64,000 nucleotides of DNA, taken from contig OU342822.1 of NCBI GenBank assembly GCA_910591455.2, positions 18,937,763-19,001,762 on the forward strand. The letters are read 5' to 3'. Each line of letters opens with the position of its first letter. Position 1 is the stretch's first letter. This document shows positions 35,801 through 46,621 of the stretch, one piece after another. This stretch comes from Pholis gunnellus (taxonomy: Eukaryota; Chordata; Actinopteri; Perciformes; Pholidae). Below the pieces are notes generated by a model, which was not told the origin of the DNA, did no database searches, and worked only from the letters and a program-made list of their open reading frames with translations. The position numbers and the translations under genes are program-made.

Positions 35801-36169
35801 TACTGTCAGGTAAACGTTGTTTTGTTACGGTGTTACACAAACAGCCAGAAGGGCTCAAAGATGAACTCAAAAACATCTTTCCAGGTAACTTCTACTGACT
35901 GGAATTCATTTTTTTTTTTTCTGTCTCTTGCTGAAGGCGGGAACACTCTGCTGCCGGGCCTGCCTGAGCGGCTCCAGGCTGAAATCAAAGGACTGCTTCC
36001 CGCCGACATGGGGGAGAGCGTTCGCGTCACCAGCCCCGAGGACAGAGACTTCTCGGTGTGGAGCGGAGGAGCGGTGCTCGCCAACCTGCCCACCTTCAGC
36101 GCCGCCTGGATCAGTCAGGAAGAATATGAGGAGCACGGGCCGCAGATCGTCTTCAGGAAGTGCTTCTGA
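20819..36169 (+). CDS. SEC14/spectrin-like protein with C-terminal actin domain (predicted fusion)
   Basis: I do not recognise a named gene. Twenty-two coding exons join in frame to about 1,684 aa: 20819-20837, 21118-21177, 21429-21552, 21642-21744, 23800-23913, 23993-24109, 26172-26332, 27589-27735, 28817-28919, 29023-29151, 29691-29873, 30065-31182, 31719-31815, 31953-32060, 32176-33525, 33722-33844, 33971-34099, 34253-34445, 34699-34823, 34999-35183, 35676-35809, 35937-36169. Aa 20-179 resemble the CRAL-TRIO/SEC14 part of MCF2/kalirin-type Rho GEFs (LFPGAFDQHGCPLIVFPA; QLTASLGGYLVYCHQSWV). Aa 180-520 are helical and spectrin-like. Aa 530-1311 are mostly disordered and acidic with a coiled coil near aa 895-985. 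Aa 1312-1684 are a complete actin fold (LDTGSGLMKAGFA, MQAVLALYAAG, FDSGDGVSHSVP, final FRKCF). There is no DH-PH domain. The single-transcript reading rests on a phase-0 junction at 33525/33722 and needs RNA evidence. Confidence 0.78.
23198..23322 (+). repeat. Dispersed repeat family R1, short copy
   Basis: Plus-oriented copy in intron 4 of the SEC14/actin gene. It starts CTTCATGTGTTAAAGCTGCA, contains CCACCAGGGGGCGAC at 23233-23247 and stops within the GTAAACATT segment. Confidence 0.85.
25579..25597. repeat. Poly-C run
   Basis: Homopolymer of about 19 C in intron 6 of the SEC14/actin gene; length is likely to vary. Confidence 0.85.
25818..25960. repeat. Interspersed repeat end (CATTTATTGTCATTATGCAA type)
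   Basis: ATTCAAGGATCATTTATTGTCATTATG followed by CAACGAAATTCATCTGTAG, written here as two phrases, is a frequent fish transposon end. Class uncertain. Confidence 0.45.
26548..26830. repeat. MITE-like element with TAGTA/TACTA inverted ends
   Basis: In intron 7 of the SEC14/actin gene. The left end reads TTTAGTACATACTAC. The right end reads GCATACTAAGTAGTATTG, whose complement begins TACTACTTAGTATG. Inside are repeated GCATACTGCAGGATG and TTGGGACATAC phrases. Inverted ends around a non-coding core suggest a non-autonomous DNA transposon. Confidence 0.55.
26925..27135. repeat. Interspersed repeat (TGTTTGGTTTGGTTGAA type)
   Basis: Contains CCTGTTTGGTTTGGTTGAA near the left and AAACAACCAAACCGAGATTT near the right, which are partly inverse. 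It ends in a TGTGAGAGCAAACGAACC phrase that I recognise from fish DNA transposons. Single copy in the window. Confidence 0.45.
28920..29022 (+). other. GC-AG intron 9 of the SEC14/actin gene
   Basis: Donor CTGCAG|gcgagt, acceptor tttccag|ATC. The GC donor preserves the helical phrase QLREDALQITEQI. A GT donor at 28890 would also keep frame but drop ten residues from the spectrin-like helix. Confidence 0.75.
29261..29562. repeat. Dispersed repeat family R2, copy 2
   Basis: In intron 10 of the SEC14/actin gene. Left end ACAAGGATCCTTTTAACTGG, right end AATGAAAGTTCCTTGT (rough inverse). It shares GATGCCTCTATATGA and GTCCACAGGGACC with copy 1 at 6801-7045. Confidence 0.65.
29874..30064 (+). other. 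GC-AG intron 11 of the SEC14/actin gene
   Basis: Donor GACAAG|gcaagt, acceptor ttccag|GCC, joining YDK to ANSWYR at phase 0. The nearest GT would leave the wrong phase. Confidence 0.8.
35364..35630 (+). repeat. Dispersed repeat family R1, near-complete copy
   Basis: The longest plus-oriented copy here, in intron 20 of the SEC14/actin gene. It has GCATTCTCTCTAGTGTCCACC, the CTCF-like CCACCAGGGGGCGAC (35384-35398), GTTTATGGTCTCAATCTCTAG (given in part) and a GTGATTGACAGGTCGCTGC end. It serves as the reference for the family. Confidence 0.88.
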
Positions 36170-36807
36170 GACGGTGCCGCTGTGTAACGTACCGCTTAAT
36201 GTTATTTCCACAAGTGCAATATATATAATACAGTGCCATGGATTGGTATGAGCCATTATAAGCCCTTTTATATATTTGTCTCTTTATGCATTGAGTTTTC
36301 TGTGGAGTCAGTTTAACCCTCGTCGTCAGTGACTGAGGTCCACCAACATGACACGGATGAAAGTAATGTTTACATCCATGAAATTCCTGTCAGTCGATGT
36401 CGTCGTCCCTCAAGAACCTTTTTTCTAATGTGTCTTAAGTTTCCCATTTTGGGAAAGCACTTCTGTCTCGAGAATTTAAGCGCATGTAGGCTAATGTTCG
36501 TGGTTTATGGGACTAGATTTGAAGCTGGCCTTTAATCGACATCTGCCAACTTTGGTTCTACATTAAGCACATAAAGAGAACTCGATGTGCCGACTCCAAA
36601 TTATATATTAATCTAATATCAAATTACGACGTGTATTTATACAACAATTTAAAGTAAATTTGTTTTTTTTATGTGCTAGACATGGTGAAAGTTGCATTAA
36701 TGTTGAAGTTTGGATCTGTGCAGTGTTCACGGCTATGATTTAGTTTTTATTATAGCAGCATTAAATAATAATTTTGATGTATTTGTGCCACTGTTAGGAA
36801 AAATATT

Positions 36808-36813
36808 AATAAA
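36808..36813 (+). terminator. Probable polyadenylation signal of the SEC14/actin gene
   Basis: AATAAA within ATTAATAAAACATG, 640 nt after the stop codon at 36169. Confidence 0.6.
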
Positions 36814-38504
36814 ACATGTATATTTCAATAATCATTTTTTACTCAAATTTCACAAATTCTTGTATTTCTTTTTATTTCCTTACAGAACGTTTTGTGATTT
36901 GGTTTTCTCGTGATGTATTTTAATTTCTTCTTTTTTCTCTTTTGTATATAACTCAAATTTTTCCTATCAGTGGCCTTAATACTCGTGAAATATCCAAAAG
37001 CTAAAATATAACTCTACCTGAATGTTTGCTGCAGTAATGTGAACTGGAGAGGAGAAAATGTGTATTCTTGGGATAAGAAGTTTGTGTTCTCAAAAACAGC
37101 CGAGTCATGTGTCCCTAATGCTTATTAAACATGTCGATCCTCCACTCGAGTGAACCTTTGGCTTTGGGAAGGTTAGCGTGTCGCTGGTAATGATGGAGAA
37201 CGATGTGAAGTGTTGGTCTGGTAATGCCTTCCAGTCTGTTGAATAAGCGGGTGATGTTCAATGCTACTGTTGCTGGTAACGTTTGTATATTTTGTGAAGT
37301 TGAAGTTCTTTAATATTTTCTATTGAGTGCAGTGTCTTTGCCACTAATTCTTTTTTTTCTGATCTGAGAACAGTGGTTGTGTATTTTGAACACTTGCACA
37401 GTAGTGTTGACATTATTGAAAGGCGTTCCAATGGTGCCAAAAGTGCTGCGTTTACCTCAATACTATTGATTCTGAAAACCCACCTTGCCAACCCAGTATA
37501 TTTATATTTAATGTAATTTGTTTGAACGTTTCTCTGTTTAGCATGCTGTTATTTTGTTGCATGTCCTCTTTTAGGTGCACTTTTTTTTGTCTGCATGTTG
37601 TTGTTGTTTTTTTTTGGCTTTTGTGAACTGCCTCCCTAAAGGCATGGGGTTTATCATGTGACCTGAAGTTCAGCTCTTAAGTGGAAATCAGCATGAAATG
37701 TGACCGGGATCTCTACTTCTGCCTCTGAACTGCTCCGTGAGCCTTGTTTACTGGCTCTACTGTCTGGCTCTCCTCCTAAATCTACTGTAACAGTCTGGAC
37801 TGAATCTAGCAATGTTTCACCCAAACCATGATATTTATGTCATGTCTGTTTTTATAATAAATATTTTAATCCTCATTCCTTTGCGTTCCTTTTTTTTTGT
37901 ACAACAGGCACACATCTTGCCGTACGTCCTGTGGATAAAACACACGGTTCTATTACAGTATTTCAATGTAGCAGCTGAAGTAAATGAGTTCCTAAGCAGG
38001 AAATATATGGAACAGTTCTACCAGTGGACATTGGATATAAAGCTTTCCTCATTTACTGCAATACGCTGTTAAGTCAAAACTGTTTAGTTCAAATGCTTTT
38101 TAACATTCAGTTGAAAAATAATTGATAAAATGGGATTACTACTACTGTAACTAATACAAACATGATTTAAATTCAATAAATCGCTGTATGCAAAGTGCAT
38201 TGTTACATTTACCCTCTTTATTGCCAGCAAAGTACATTTTAACACTTTATCAATGTTGAACTGTTTGGCAGATTTACTGTAATTATTTCTTTTATTTTAC
38301 TTTTTCTGCACAAGGATTCCATAATCCCACTGGCAAGAATGTCAACATTATTTTAGCTTATTTACTATAAATCATTATTAAAATCGTATTCTGATAAATA
38401 ATTCATTCATTTTGAAAAACGACAGCAACTGAGCGTTAGTACTTTAAAAATATACCATTTCACAGTTCTATACACTCCACACGTGTCCCGGTTTATTATT
38501 TGAC

Positions 38505-38698
38505 CGGAAGTAAACAGGAAGTAAACATGGACCCAACGGTCTATAGCGCGCTCTACTGGACTCGTTCACGTCATACGTCCCTCAGTATTGCGCACGCACA
38601 CAATGTTACTGTGACAACCAGTTATCAACAGACTGCCGTGGATGTATCGGTATACCAATTAACTGTGAACCTTTTTAGTTATAAGATAAATTACTTAA
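38505..38698 (+). promoter_or_regulatory. cfap206 promoter with paired forkhead sites and an X-box
   Basis: Two GTAAACA forkhead motifs (38510-38516 and 38521-38527, 11 bp apart) lie 90 bp before GTTACTGTGACAAC (38605-38618). The complement of that last motif, GTTGTCACAGTAAC, fits the RFX X-box with one mismatch. The start codon is 81 bp further on. Forkhead (FOXJ1) plus RFX is the established regulatory logic of motile-cilium genes. Confidence 0.6.
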
Positions 38699-41600
38699 AT
38701 GTCGGTGGAGACGTCCAGAGCGCGCGCAAGCGTGATTACGAACATTATTGGTGAAATAGTGCAGCAGTGCGCAGTGAGAGGGCACGTGGTGACGGACACT
38801 TTGGTGGCTTTCATGGTCAGTGAAGCTTGTTAAGATAAGATATGTAATATGTATATAATATATAATCCTTTATTAGTCCTGCAGTGGAGACATTCACAGG
38901 ATTACAGCAGCATAGTGCAAACAAGAGACATAGTAGAAAAACAAGATCAAAACAAGTATAATAAATAATAAAACAGTAAAGAACATTAAATAAGTTAAAT
39001 ATTATATATACAGACAGAATAATTTTAGTATTGCCCATTGTATTTATATTGCACAGATTTCTTTGTGTGCAATAAACACTCTATAGCTTTATATGTATGT
39101 GTTCCTTTCTTAATGTTCTCAGGTGAAAGCTGTGGTGCTGGACCCAAGAAATGGGTTTAATGTTGATCAAACACTGACGAAACAAGACGTCCAGAAACTG
39201 GAAGAGGTGAGTTCCTGTATTTGATTCATTTAGATTATAATAGAAAGAAATTACATTATTTATTCAAGTTTCTATGGCCATGTCTTTTATATTCTAAAGT
39301 ATCTTGACATTCATTTGGATGTCGTTAGACTGAGCTACTACACTATGATCTATAAGTTACCACGAATAATATGTTGATAAAGTAATTATGTACATTTGTA
39401 TCGTGCTCAGTTACACACTGTGTGAATAAACACACACTGTGTGAGTACTGACCTGCAAGAGCACACCTGTTTATTTATAATCTCCATCTGCCATGTTTCC
39501 TGCAGCTGTGTCTGGATAAACTGATGGACCAGTGCAGCCCGTCCCTTGACACGATCAAGATGCAGATGTATTTTGATATGAATTACACCTCCCGACGTAA
39601 GTGTTGTGTGAAATGACAAATTCCCATTTGTTCGTAATATGAATATCATGACTAAGCAGCTACTTGTGTTTGTGCAGGTGAGTTTCTTGAGGAAGTCCAC
39701 CGTATGGCGGAGTCGAGGCCGAGTGCGGTGAGCAGAGAGATCACTGACAGCAGAGTGAAAACACAGGAGGAATCAGACGCTTTGTACCGTAAAATCGTCA
39801 CCTACATCCAGCTGCGGTCCGGCATGGGCTCGCCTACGGACGGCAACGCTTTGCATGAGGCTGCAGGTTTCACTTTAACTTATTCTTTCAGCTTCTGGGG
39901 AACTATAGTCAGTAACAGTACAGGATGTAGGGCAGTGCCACCCATTAAAAACAATGTACAAATGATGTGTCAGTGCCCCAGACAGCACGAGTTTCCTCTG
40001 AGCTTTGAAATCATGCATTGCTTTGTTTTACCGGCTTCTCAACTATGAACCCAACTTCAGACTCATTTGGATGCAGTAACTTACATTAATTATGCACAAA
40101 CTGTATCCCGACTCTTGGCTTCTCGTCCTCTTGTCCCAGCGGCCCTGCAGAGCGTCTTCCCTCAGGCTGAACTGGGAGCCTTCATGGTGCTCTTAAAGAG
40201 GGACAAGGAGAAGCAGCTCAACGAGCTCACCATGATCGTCACAGGGGTCCGACTCTTCAACAAAGCCGGCAAGAAGGGAGGCGAGGAGACCGACCTCCGT
40301 GAACTAAGTACAGTACACCAGGCCTCTGACAGAAAAACAAAAATGTTACCTTATAGACAATGTAATGTAATTTGCAAATTTCACAGATAAGGTGCTCAGC
40401 AGAATATTTACAATAAAGCTTCTGCAAGGTTTTATGTAAAAAAATACCGTCTTCTGAGTGAAGTGGGGCTGGCTGGTTCAGGGAAGAATGTCATAGCTGA
40501 GCAGGTATAAAGGTGGCAAGGTTAGCAGCATTCAGTGGAGAGTTCGCTGACATCCATTAGAGGGTTTCTGGGAATTGAGGTTCAAATCTGAGGTGCAAAC
40601 AGTTGCCTCTCTGCCTCCACGAAGTTGCAACGACACAGATTTAGGTTTAGTTTGTCCAGAGAAGTGTCGTGTTTATTTAACCAAGAGTGTAAGCTTTTCA
40701 TTTTGCATCTTCAACAACATCCTCAGACTTCTTCACAATAATCAATGCTGCATTTGGTAATTTTGGTACTTCCTTTTACATTCTCTCCACAGTGCCTGCG
40801 GCTCTCCACGAAGTCCTTCCAGTCACCAGTAAAAGCGTTGAAAACGAGCTGAGTGTCTCACAGACTGTGGCGTGGAAGTACACCGCTTTGCTGGAGAAGC
40901 TGGACCGTGACAGTCGGGACGTGCCCGTTGTCCTGCTCAAACAGGCGCTCTACAACGTCAGGCAGCATGAAGTGTTCCTCAAAATGTTACTGGTGAGGTA
41001 ACACAGAGTTACGGTTTGTGTCAATGCGGTATCATGTAGCTCACGTCTATTACTAATATAATGTGAGTTTAGATGATGAGGAACACCCATTTTTTGCAGC
41101 TCATTGAGCAAAAGAAGGCAGGTAAATTCATGTTTTATGTCTCGTAGTGAAATGTATGTTAAAGAATAACTTTGTTGTTTTCCCTTTACCACCAGTCTGA
41201 TGCATGTTTATGTGCCAAGCATGTTGAGATCCTACAGACTGAGCTCTCATCACAGATGAAGCTGCTGAAAGAAACTGTGCAATCACAGACGGCTGTACTG
41301 ACTACAAAGGTTTTTGTAAGTGTCTTGGTCCCTTCTGTTATTCTCTTATATTTTGTCTTAAAGGAATAGTTTGTCTTAAATTATTTTAGCCTCATTTTGG
41401 TCACGCCTCATGTTCGTCTTTCAGCCGCTGTTCAGGTCCCTGTCACAGCTGTGGTCTGGACTTCAGGATGAGGCCGAGCTGCTGAACATCCTCAACAACA
41501 TCCTGCACAACCTGCGGCCCTTTGTTGCTTCTCAGGCCAACATGTTTTCTGAGGCGTATCTGGACGGCCTGCTGGAGGCGTCCGAGGTGAAGACAGACGA

Positions 41601-43079
41601 CCAGAGAATGATGGAGTCCTCAGGTATGGAAACAGTTACAGCGTGTGAAGCGTGGTTTATTCTCTCCGTGGTAAAGCAGGCGCGAGGTGCGCGCTGCAGC
41701 CGCTAAACAATGCGATGTAATCCTTTCAGGCCTCACCACCAATGTACGTCCACTAAAAGTTAGTTTTTGCCACTGACAGGCTCAGATTGTTGATGGTTTC
41801 CCTTTAAATGTGGTTGTTTTGCTTTATTATGCCTTTCAGATGAGTGTATCGTTCCAGCTGAGATGAAGACACAGGAATGGCTCCTCCCTGAAACAACGGC
41901 CAGTTTCAATGAGCTGCCACTACAGTATAACGGAGTCTGTGGCTACACGCTTGTGAACAGAGATGGGCTTCTACTCCCAGGTACCGTTCTCATGATACAC
42001 CAAACAACTCGGTTCAGTGTGAAGCAGCAGCAAATCTACTCCTTGTGTGTGTAAAATGTCATGGTAACATTGTTTATTCCCTCTCATCTTTTTCTATTTA
42101 TATACAATATATTCTGTATGAAGGGATTCTATATGAAGAGCATCCTCAATGTTGCAGGTAATCCACACATCGGAGTCCTTCAACACAAGGAGAAGCTCTA
42201 TGTTTTCAGCTCCAAAGAGGCTGCCATGAAATTTGCCTCCAGTCCAGACGAGTTCATCGCAGAGGTCGCAGAGAAAGCCAAGCACTCCCCTGAACTCATT
42301 CAGCTCCTCAAACTGCACCAAGAGTTGTCCTGCGTCAGTCCTTACTCCGAGGTGAGCAGCCTCTTCCACGTTGAGTGTCCTCAAAGTACATAGTCCCATA
42401 GTTAGGACACCTATGATATATGAGAGTACTATTCATTCTGCTAGATGTAGGGTTTGAAATGCTTCATTATTTTTGTAGTTTGCTCCTACATCTGGTGGTA
42501 GTATAGAGGATACTGTGGCTGACAGCATTGCACGCTGACTTCACTGGGAGTTTGATCCAAACAGAGTTGTTGCCGTGTGGTTTTTGCAGATTCAGCCAGG
42601 AGAGAGTTTATCGGTGAAGCCCGCCACCAGGTGTGAGAGCGGCACACAGACAGACGTCCACCCGGTGGAGACAAACATCGTCAAGTCATACGAGTGGAGC
42701 GAGTGGGAGCTGCGGAGAAAAGCTATCAAACTGGTGAGCCAGAATTCACTACATGCAATTCTTTGTCATGCGAATGTTAAGTTTCTGGGAAGATATTAAG
42801 GTTAAAAGAAATGCAGCTATATATATATATATATATATATTTATGTCATAATTCTAGGCTGATATCAGGACAAAAATGACGCACTCGGTGCAGACGGATA
42901 TGAGCCACATGAGGCGGGAAAACGTCTCTCAGACCTGGCTGCCCAAGAACGCGGCCTGTCAGAGCAAGCGAGACGGTGAGAGCAACGTGCCCAAACCTCA
43001 GGTCTACCTGGCTGGTCTGAGGGGACAAAGAGACGGACGCGTGGTCAAAATAGACCTGACCAGGCCTGTGGATGAATAG
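38699..43079 (+). CDS. cfap206: Cilia- and flagella-associated protein 206
   Basis: Axonemal protein linked to radial spoke 2 and needed for normal motility of cilia and sperm flagella. Twelve exons join to 622 aa, the same length as human: 38699-38815, 39123-39206, 39506-39596, 39678-39866, 40140-40307, 40793-40992, 41196-41315, 41425-41623, 41840-41980, 42158-42351, 42590-42733, 42858-43079. Diagnostic phrases are TLVAFMVKAVVLDP, SLDTIKMQMYFDMNYTSR, RSGMGSPTD, AALQSVFPQAELG, LTMIVTGVRLFN, WLLPETTASF, DGLLLPGNP, SYEWSEWELRRKAIKL, THSVQTDMSHMRRENVSQ and PQVYLAGLRG. The C-terminal half corresponds to the family's domain of unknown function. The exon 5 donor (CTAA|gtacag) is weak but keeps the frame. 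Poly(A) signal near 43123. Confidence 0.96.
38846..39045. repeat. Interspersed repeat end (CCTTTATTAGTCCTGCAGTGG type)
   Basis: In cfap206 intron 1. TCCTTTATTAGTCCTGCAGT followed by GACATTCACAGGATTACAGC, then an A-rich stretch. The wording is that of a very common fish transposon 3' end. Confidence 0.5.
42812..42840. repeat. (TA)n microsatellite in cfap206 intron 11
   Basis: Alternating TA of about 28 bp ending 17 bp upstream of the last-exon acceptor (exon starts 42858). Confidence 0.9.
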
Positions 43080-46000
43080 TTACGGGGTCCAACAGAAAAA
43101 AATAGATAATAGTAGTAATAATAATAAATAATAAAAACGTTTATGTAAGCAGTGAAAAGTGTGCATGCAACTTTATGAAGGACAAAAGCAGGCAAAAATG
43201 TTCCTCTCACGCATTTAGTTACTTCTATTCAGTACGTATGTACAGCTATGGCCTTCATTAAATGAATACTCCTGTGATTAAGTATTGCCCTTCATCCTTT
43301 CTCCTTCATCTTTCATTTGGCATTTCGCAGAAACAGATTTTGGTTTAACAGTGTTGTGTGTGTAGCTTCTTATATAGTCTGTGGTGTGGCGCACAACTCA
43401 AAGTCATACTGATAGTGAACAAACTATAATAATAATAATAATAGGTTGTAATAAACCAGAATTATCCATTAAGAAGACCTCTTACATCTAAATGTAGCTA
43501 CTACACTACAATCACCAAATGACCGTCTCTTTCATCACAGCTGTATCCTAACAGAATTTTTACTTCATGGTCAAATCATTAATCCGTTTTGGTTTGTTTT
43601 TTTAGCAGTGGATAGAGATTGTTGTTTTCATTTTCATTGTTTACAATGATCTGACTAAGCTCTTGGTTTATTTCTACCATGTCTGTCGCTTCGGCTTTGT
43701 CTTAAATTTGACATAAGCCACGACAGATGTCACCGCAGACATTACATAAGCTTAAAAAGGAACAGAGGGACACATTTCAAAACCGACCCTCGTAAAAAAT
43801 TTTGACTTCATTTGACTCCAACATGTCGGATGTTCTGCTGACCTGCATTGCAGTCGTATCTCTTTCTTGGTCGAGTCAGTGGTGTTTTTGTAGAAAAACA
43901 GTCGGAGGACAACTACTCTAAGAAAGAACATTTTAATCAAGAATTCTGTACGACTTGCCAATTACATGATTTAACATGTCGATGAGAAGAGTTTCAAGAG
44001 ATGGAGACGTGAAAGTAGAAAAAAAGCTTCACCTACTAAGTTCAAGTTCAAGCATATCTAGAAACAGGTCAAAGGATGAAACGATGACATGTAACCATGA
44101 AACCCTGAAGATTTGAAACACCATTTACATCACAAACAGCTGCTGTTTAAATGCAAACTTACCCTTGATTCTGTGTTTCTTAATAATTACCAAACTTTAA
44201 CATTTAACAACAAGATAAGAATCAATCGCACCGAATATGAAAACGCCCTTTTAGTCAAGACTGCGACTAAAAACAGAACAAATACATTTGGTAGTGAAAC
44301 GCCTTGAGGGACTTTAAATTCAACTCAAGCTCTTTTCACCATTGTTACCAAATCCATACCACACACACTCCGCTCCACAGTTAGCACCAGCAGTCGTCCT
44401 CTACTACACAAGTACAGTTCAACCTGTTACATGATAATAATGATCAGAATTTTAGTTTTGAGTGGATCATTTAAAATCTGTTTTTATACTTATTCTCTTT
44501 ATTATCATCCTCATTGTCTGTGTTTTGGTTCATTATGTAAAAAGGAAGAAATAAGTTTAACAAAATCTCAAGTAAAGAGGTAAAACTGAAGCCCCAAAGT
44601 GTGGTTTACATTTTGTACTACCTTGTCATTTGCCTTCATCACTTTAAGTGTTGATTGTAAAAAGAAATGTTATCTCTCAATGATTGATGATAATAGTTTA
44701 TCAATAACCTGCATGTTCTCTTCTAAAGTCCCATTTACATCAACTCTCTTTTATTAGAAATAGAAGAAACACAGCCATTTGTTTCTATTTATTACTTCAT
44801 ATACATGGTTCACCCTAAAACCTCTTGCACTTTGGCAGATTTGGGCAAAATGATTTGGAGGTTTGAAATAAGTCCCGACTCAAAACTCATCCACATCCGA
44901 ATCTGGATTCCTCATTTGTCCGCATATGAAGAACAGGGCCTGTACTGCTACATAATATTACATAATACATAATGCCTATTCATGCGATATTTATCCTCTT
45001 TTCCAACTTGAAAATAATCCAGCGTTTAATTACAGAGCAAATACTCCTCTGTCACATTTTAAGATGTGAATTATAACATAAAATACAGCAGAGTTATGTC
45101 TGAAATGGCACTAGATTGACGTGATCATATAAACGGCTTAATTAAACTATTTTTCATTATTTATTTCGATCATCATTGGACTAACTAGTGCAGTGCCTGT
45201 TCGGAGCGTTTGTTGTTGACCTTATTCTTTGGCTGAACCAGGGTCATTGCGTCATTTTTTTTAATCTTCCATGTTAAAGTGGAAGTGAAGATTACGTTGC
45301 TTAGCGTTGTTAGCTTTATCATCCTTTACCTGCTTAAAAGCTTTAAAAGAAGCCGTGATTAAAGCTACTACAAGGAACTTTCATTTTGTGTTGATTCTGG
45401 CGGCCCCTGTGGACAAAAGTGGTAGTGTTTCTGAGCACCAGAGTCCCTTTAGAAAACCTCTCGTTTTACTGCATCAGGGTCTGACAGTCTGCCCCGCTCA
45501 GTCCTGGTTACTCTCACTGCCAGATTTAACCATCATGGGGTATTTAAAAATAATAATAAATTAAATCAAGAACTACCATTTTGGCGTGCTAGCTATCTTG
45601 CAAGCAGACAGAAAGTTTGGCTCTTTAGAGCAACTATATCTAGAAATTTCAACTTTTTGTGTGGCCTTTTTCGGCTTCGGTATTTTTGTAGTTCCTCACA
45701 CTGGAGCCATCTACACCAAGAGACTACAAAGTAATTAAAAATGTCCTCATATCTGACACCATTTGTATATGTCGTCCTCCCAGTCGCTGTTGGCTGATGG
45801 ATGTGGTACTGTAAACCATCCGATCACCACAGTGTAGGTGCTGAATGCTCCCAAATATCAGTCATTGTTTAAAACGCTACGAGAGCTAAACTGTTGTGTA
45901 ACAACCTGAAATGAAAAAATGTACTGGGGCAGCTTATGGTGAATAGTTGGATGAAATGATGAAAACACACATACGTTAGGTACTGTTTGTTGTCATCCAG

Positions 46001-46621
46001 ACCACAATGTGATTTCCTGAAGAAGCGTCTTTCCATTTGCTTAGTTAAAATAGGGCTCTTGGAGGAAAAGATGGACCTGACGAGGCGCTGAGAGCTGAAA
46101 CATGGTCATCTTTGGGCAAAAAGCCGCGCTCGTCACTGTCACTTTTTACCCAGTCGTCCAATCACGATAGAGGCGGCGCGGGAAGGGAAGTACTCTACCT
46201 TGTGTCGATATTTCCCTCACCAGAAAAAAATCACTGCGCTTCATATCGCTGCTATGTTCTGCATTAAACAAGTATTTAATTAGTTAAAGTAATAAGTAAA
46301 ACTTTGTCATTTGAAAAGCAACAATATACCTTATAATAGCCGAACAATAAAGCTTATTTACACTAAAATCAGGATAAATTAGGTAATTTGTAAAAAAACT
46401 AAAAGGCAATAATATTACATATCATTTTCACCTCAGGGGAATTATTTTACCGCTACAACAGCCCTAGTTCCATCTTCTTTTTTCAAATTTGACGACAAAA
46501 AAAGCCCAAATCTGCAAGTTTAACGCACAACTGCGTCTGTAAACCACTTTGACAAGCAGGGTGGCAGATTTTTCACACGTCTGCTAGAAGTCAGGTTAGG
46601 TCTGCTCGAGTCCCATCTGTG
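43080..46621. other. 3' UTRs and spacer between cfap206 and gabrr1
   Basis: Convergent spacer of 3.5 kb. AATAAA signals for cfap206 lie at 43123-43135. A reverse copy of repeat R2 (about 45369-45500) has CAAGGAACTTTCATTTTGTG and GGCGGCCCCTGTGGAC. No exon-like translation with splice sites was found. Confidence 0.6.
45369..45500. repeat. Dispersed repeat family R2, copy 3 (reverse)
   Basis: CAAGGAACTTTCATTTTGTG, GTTGATTCTGGCGGCC and GAGCACCAGAGTCCC match the complement of the right half of the copy at 29261-29562. Confidence 0.65.

Larger units (their letters stand above)
36170..38698. other. 3' UTR of the SEC14/actin gene and spacer to cfap206
   Basis: AT-rich. The first good AATAAA after the stop is at 36808-36813, and another lies near 37855. 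No coding region is supported. The right end holds the cfap206 promoter elements described separately. Confidence 0.6.
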
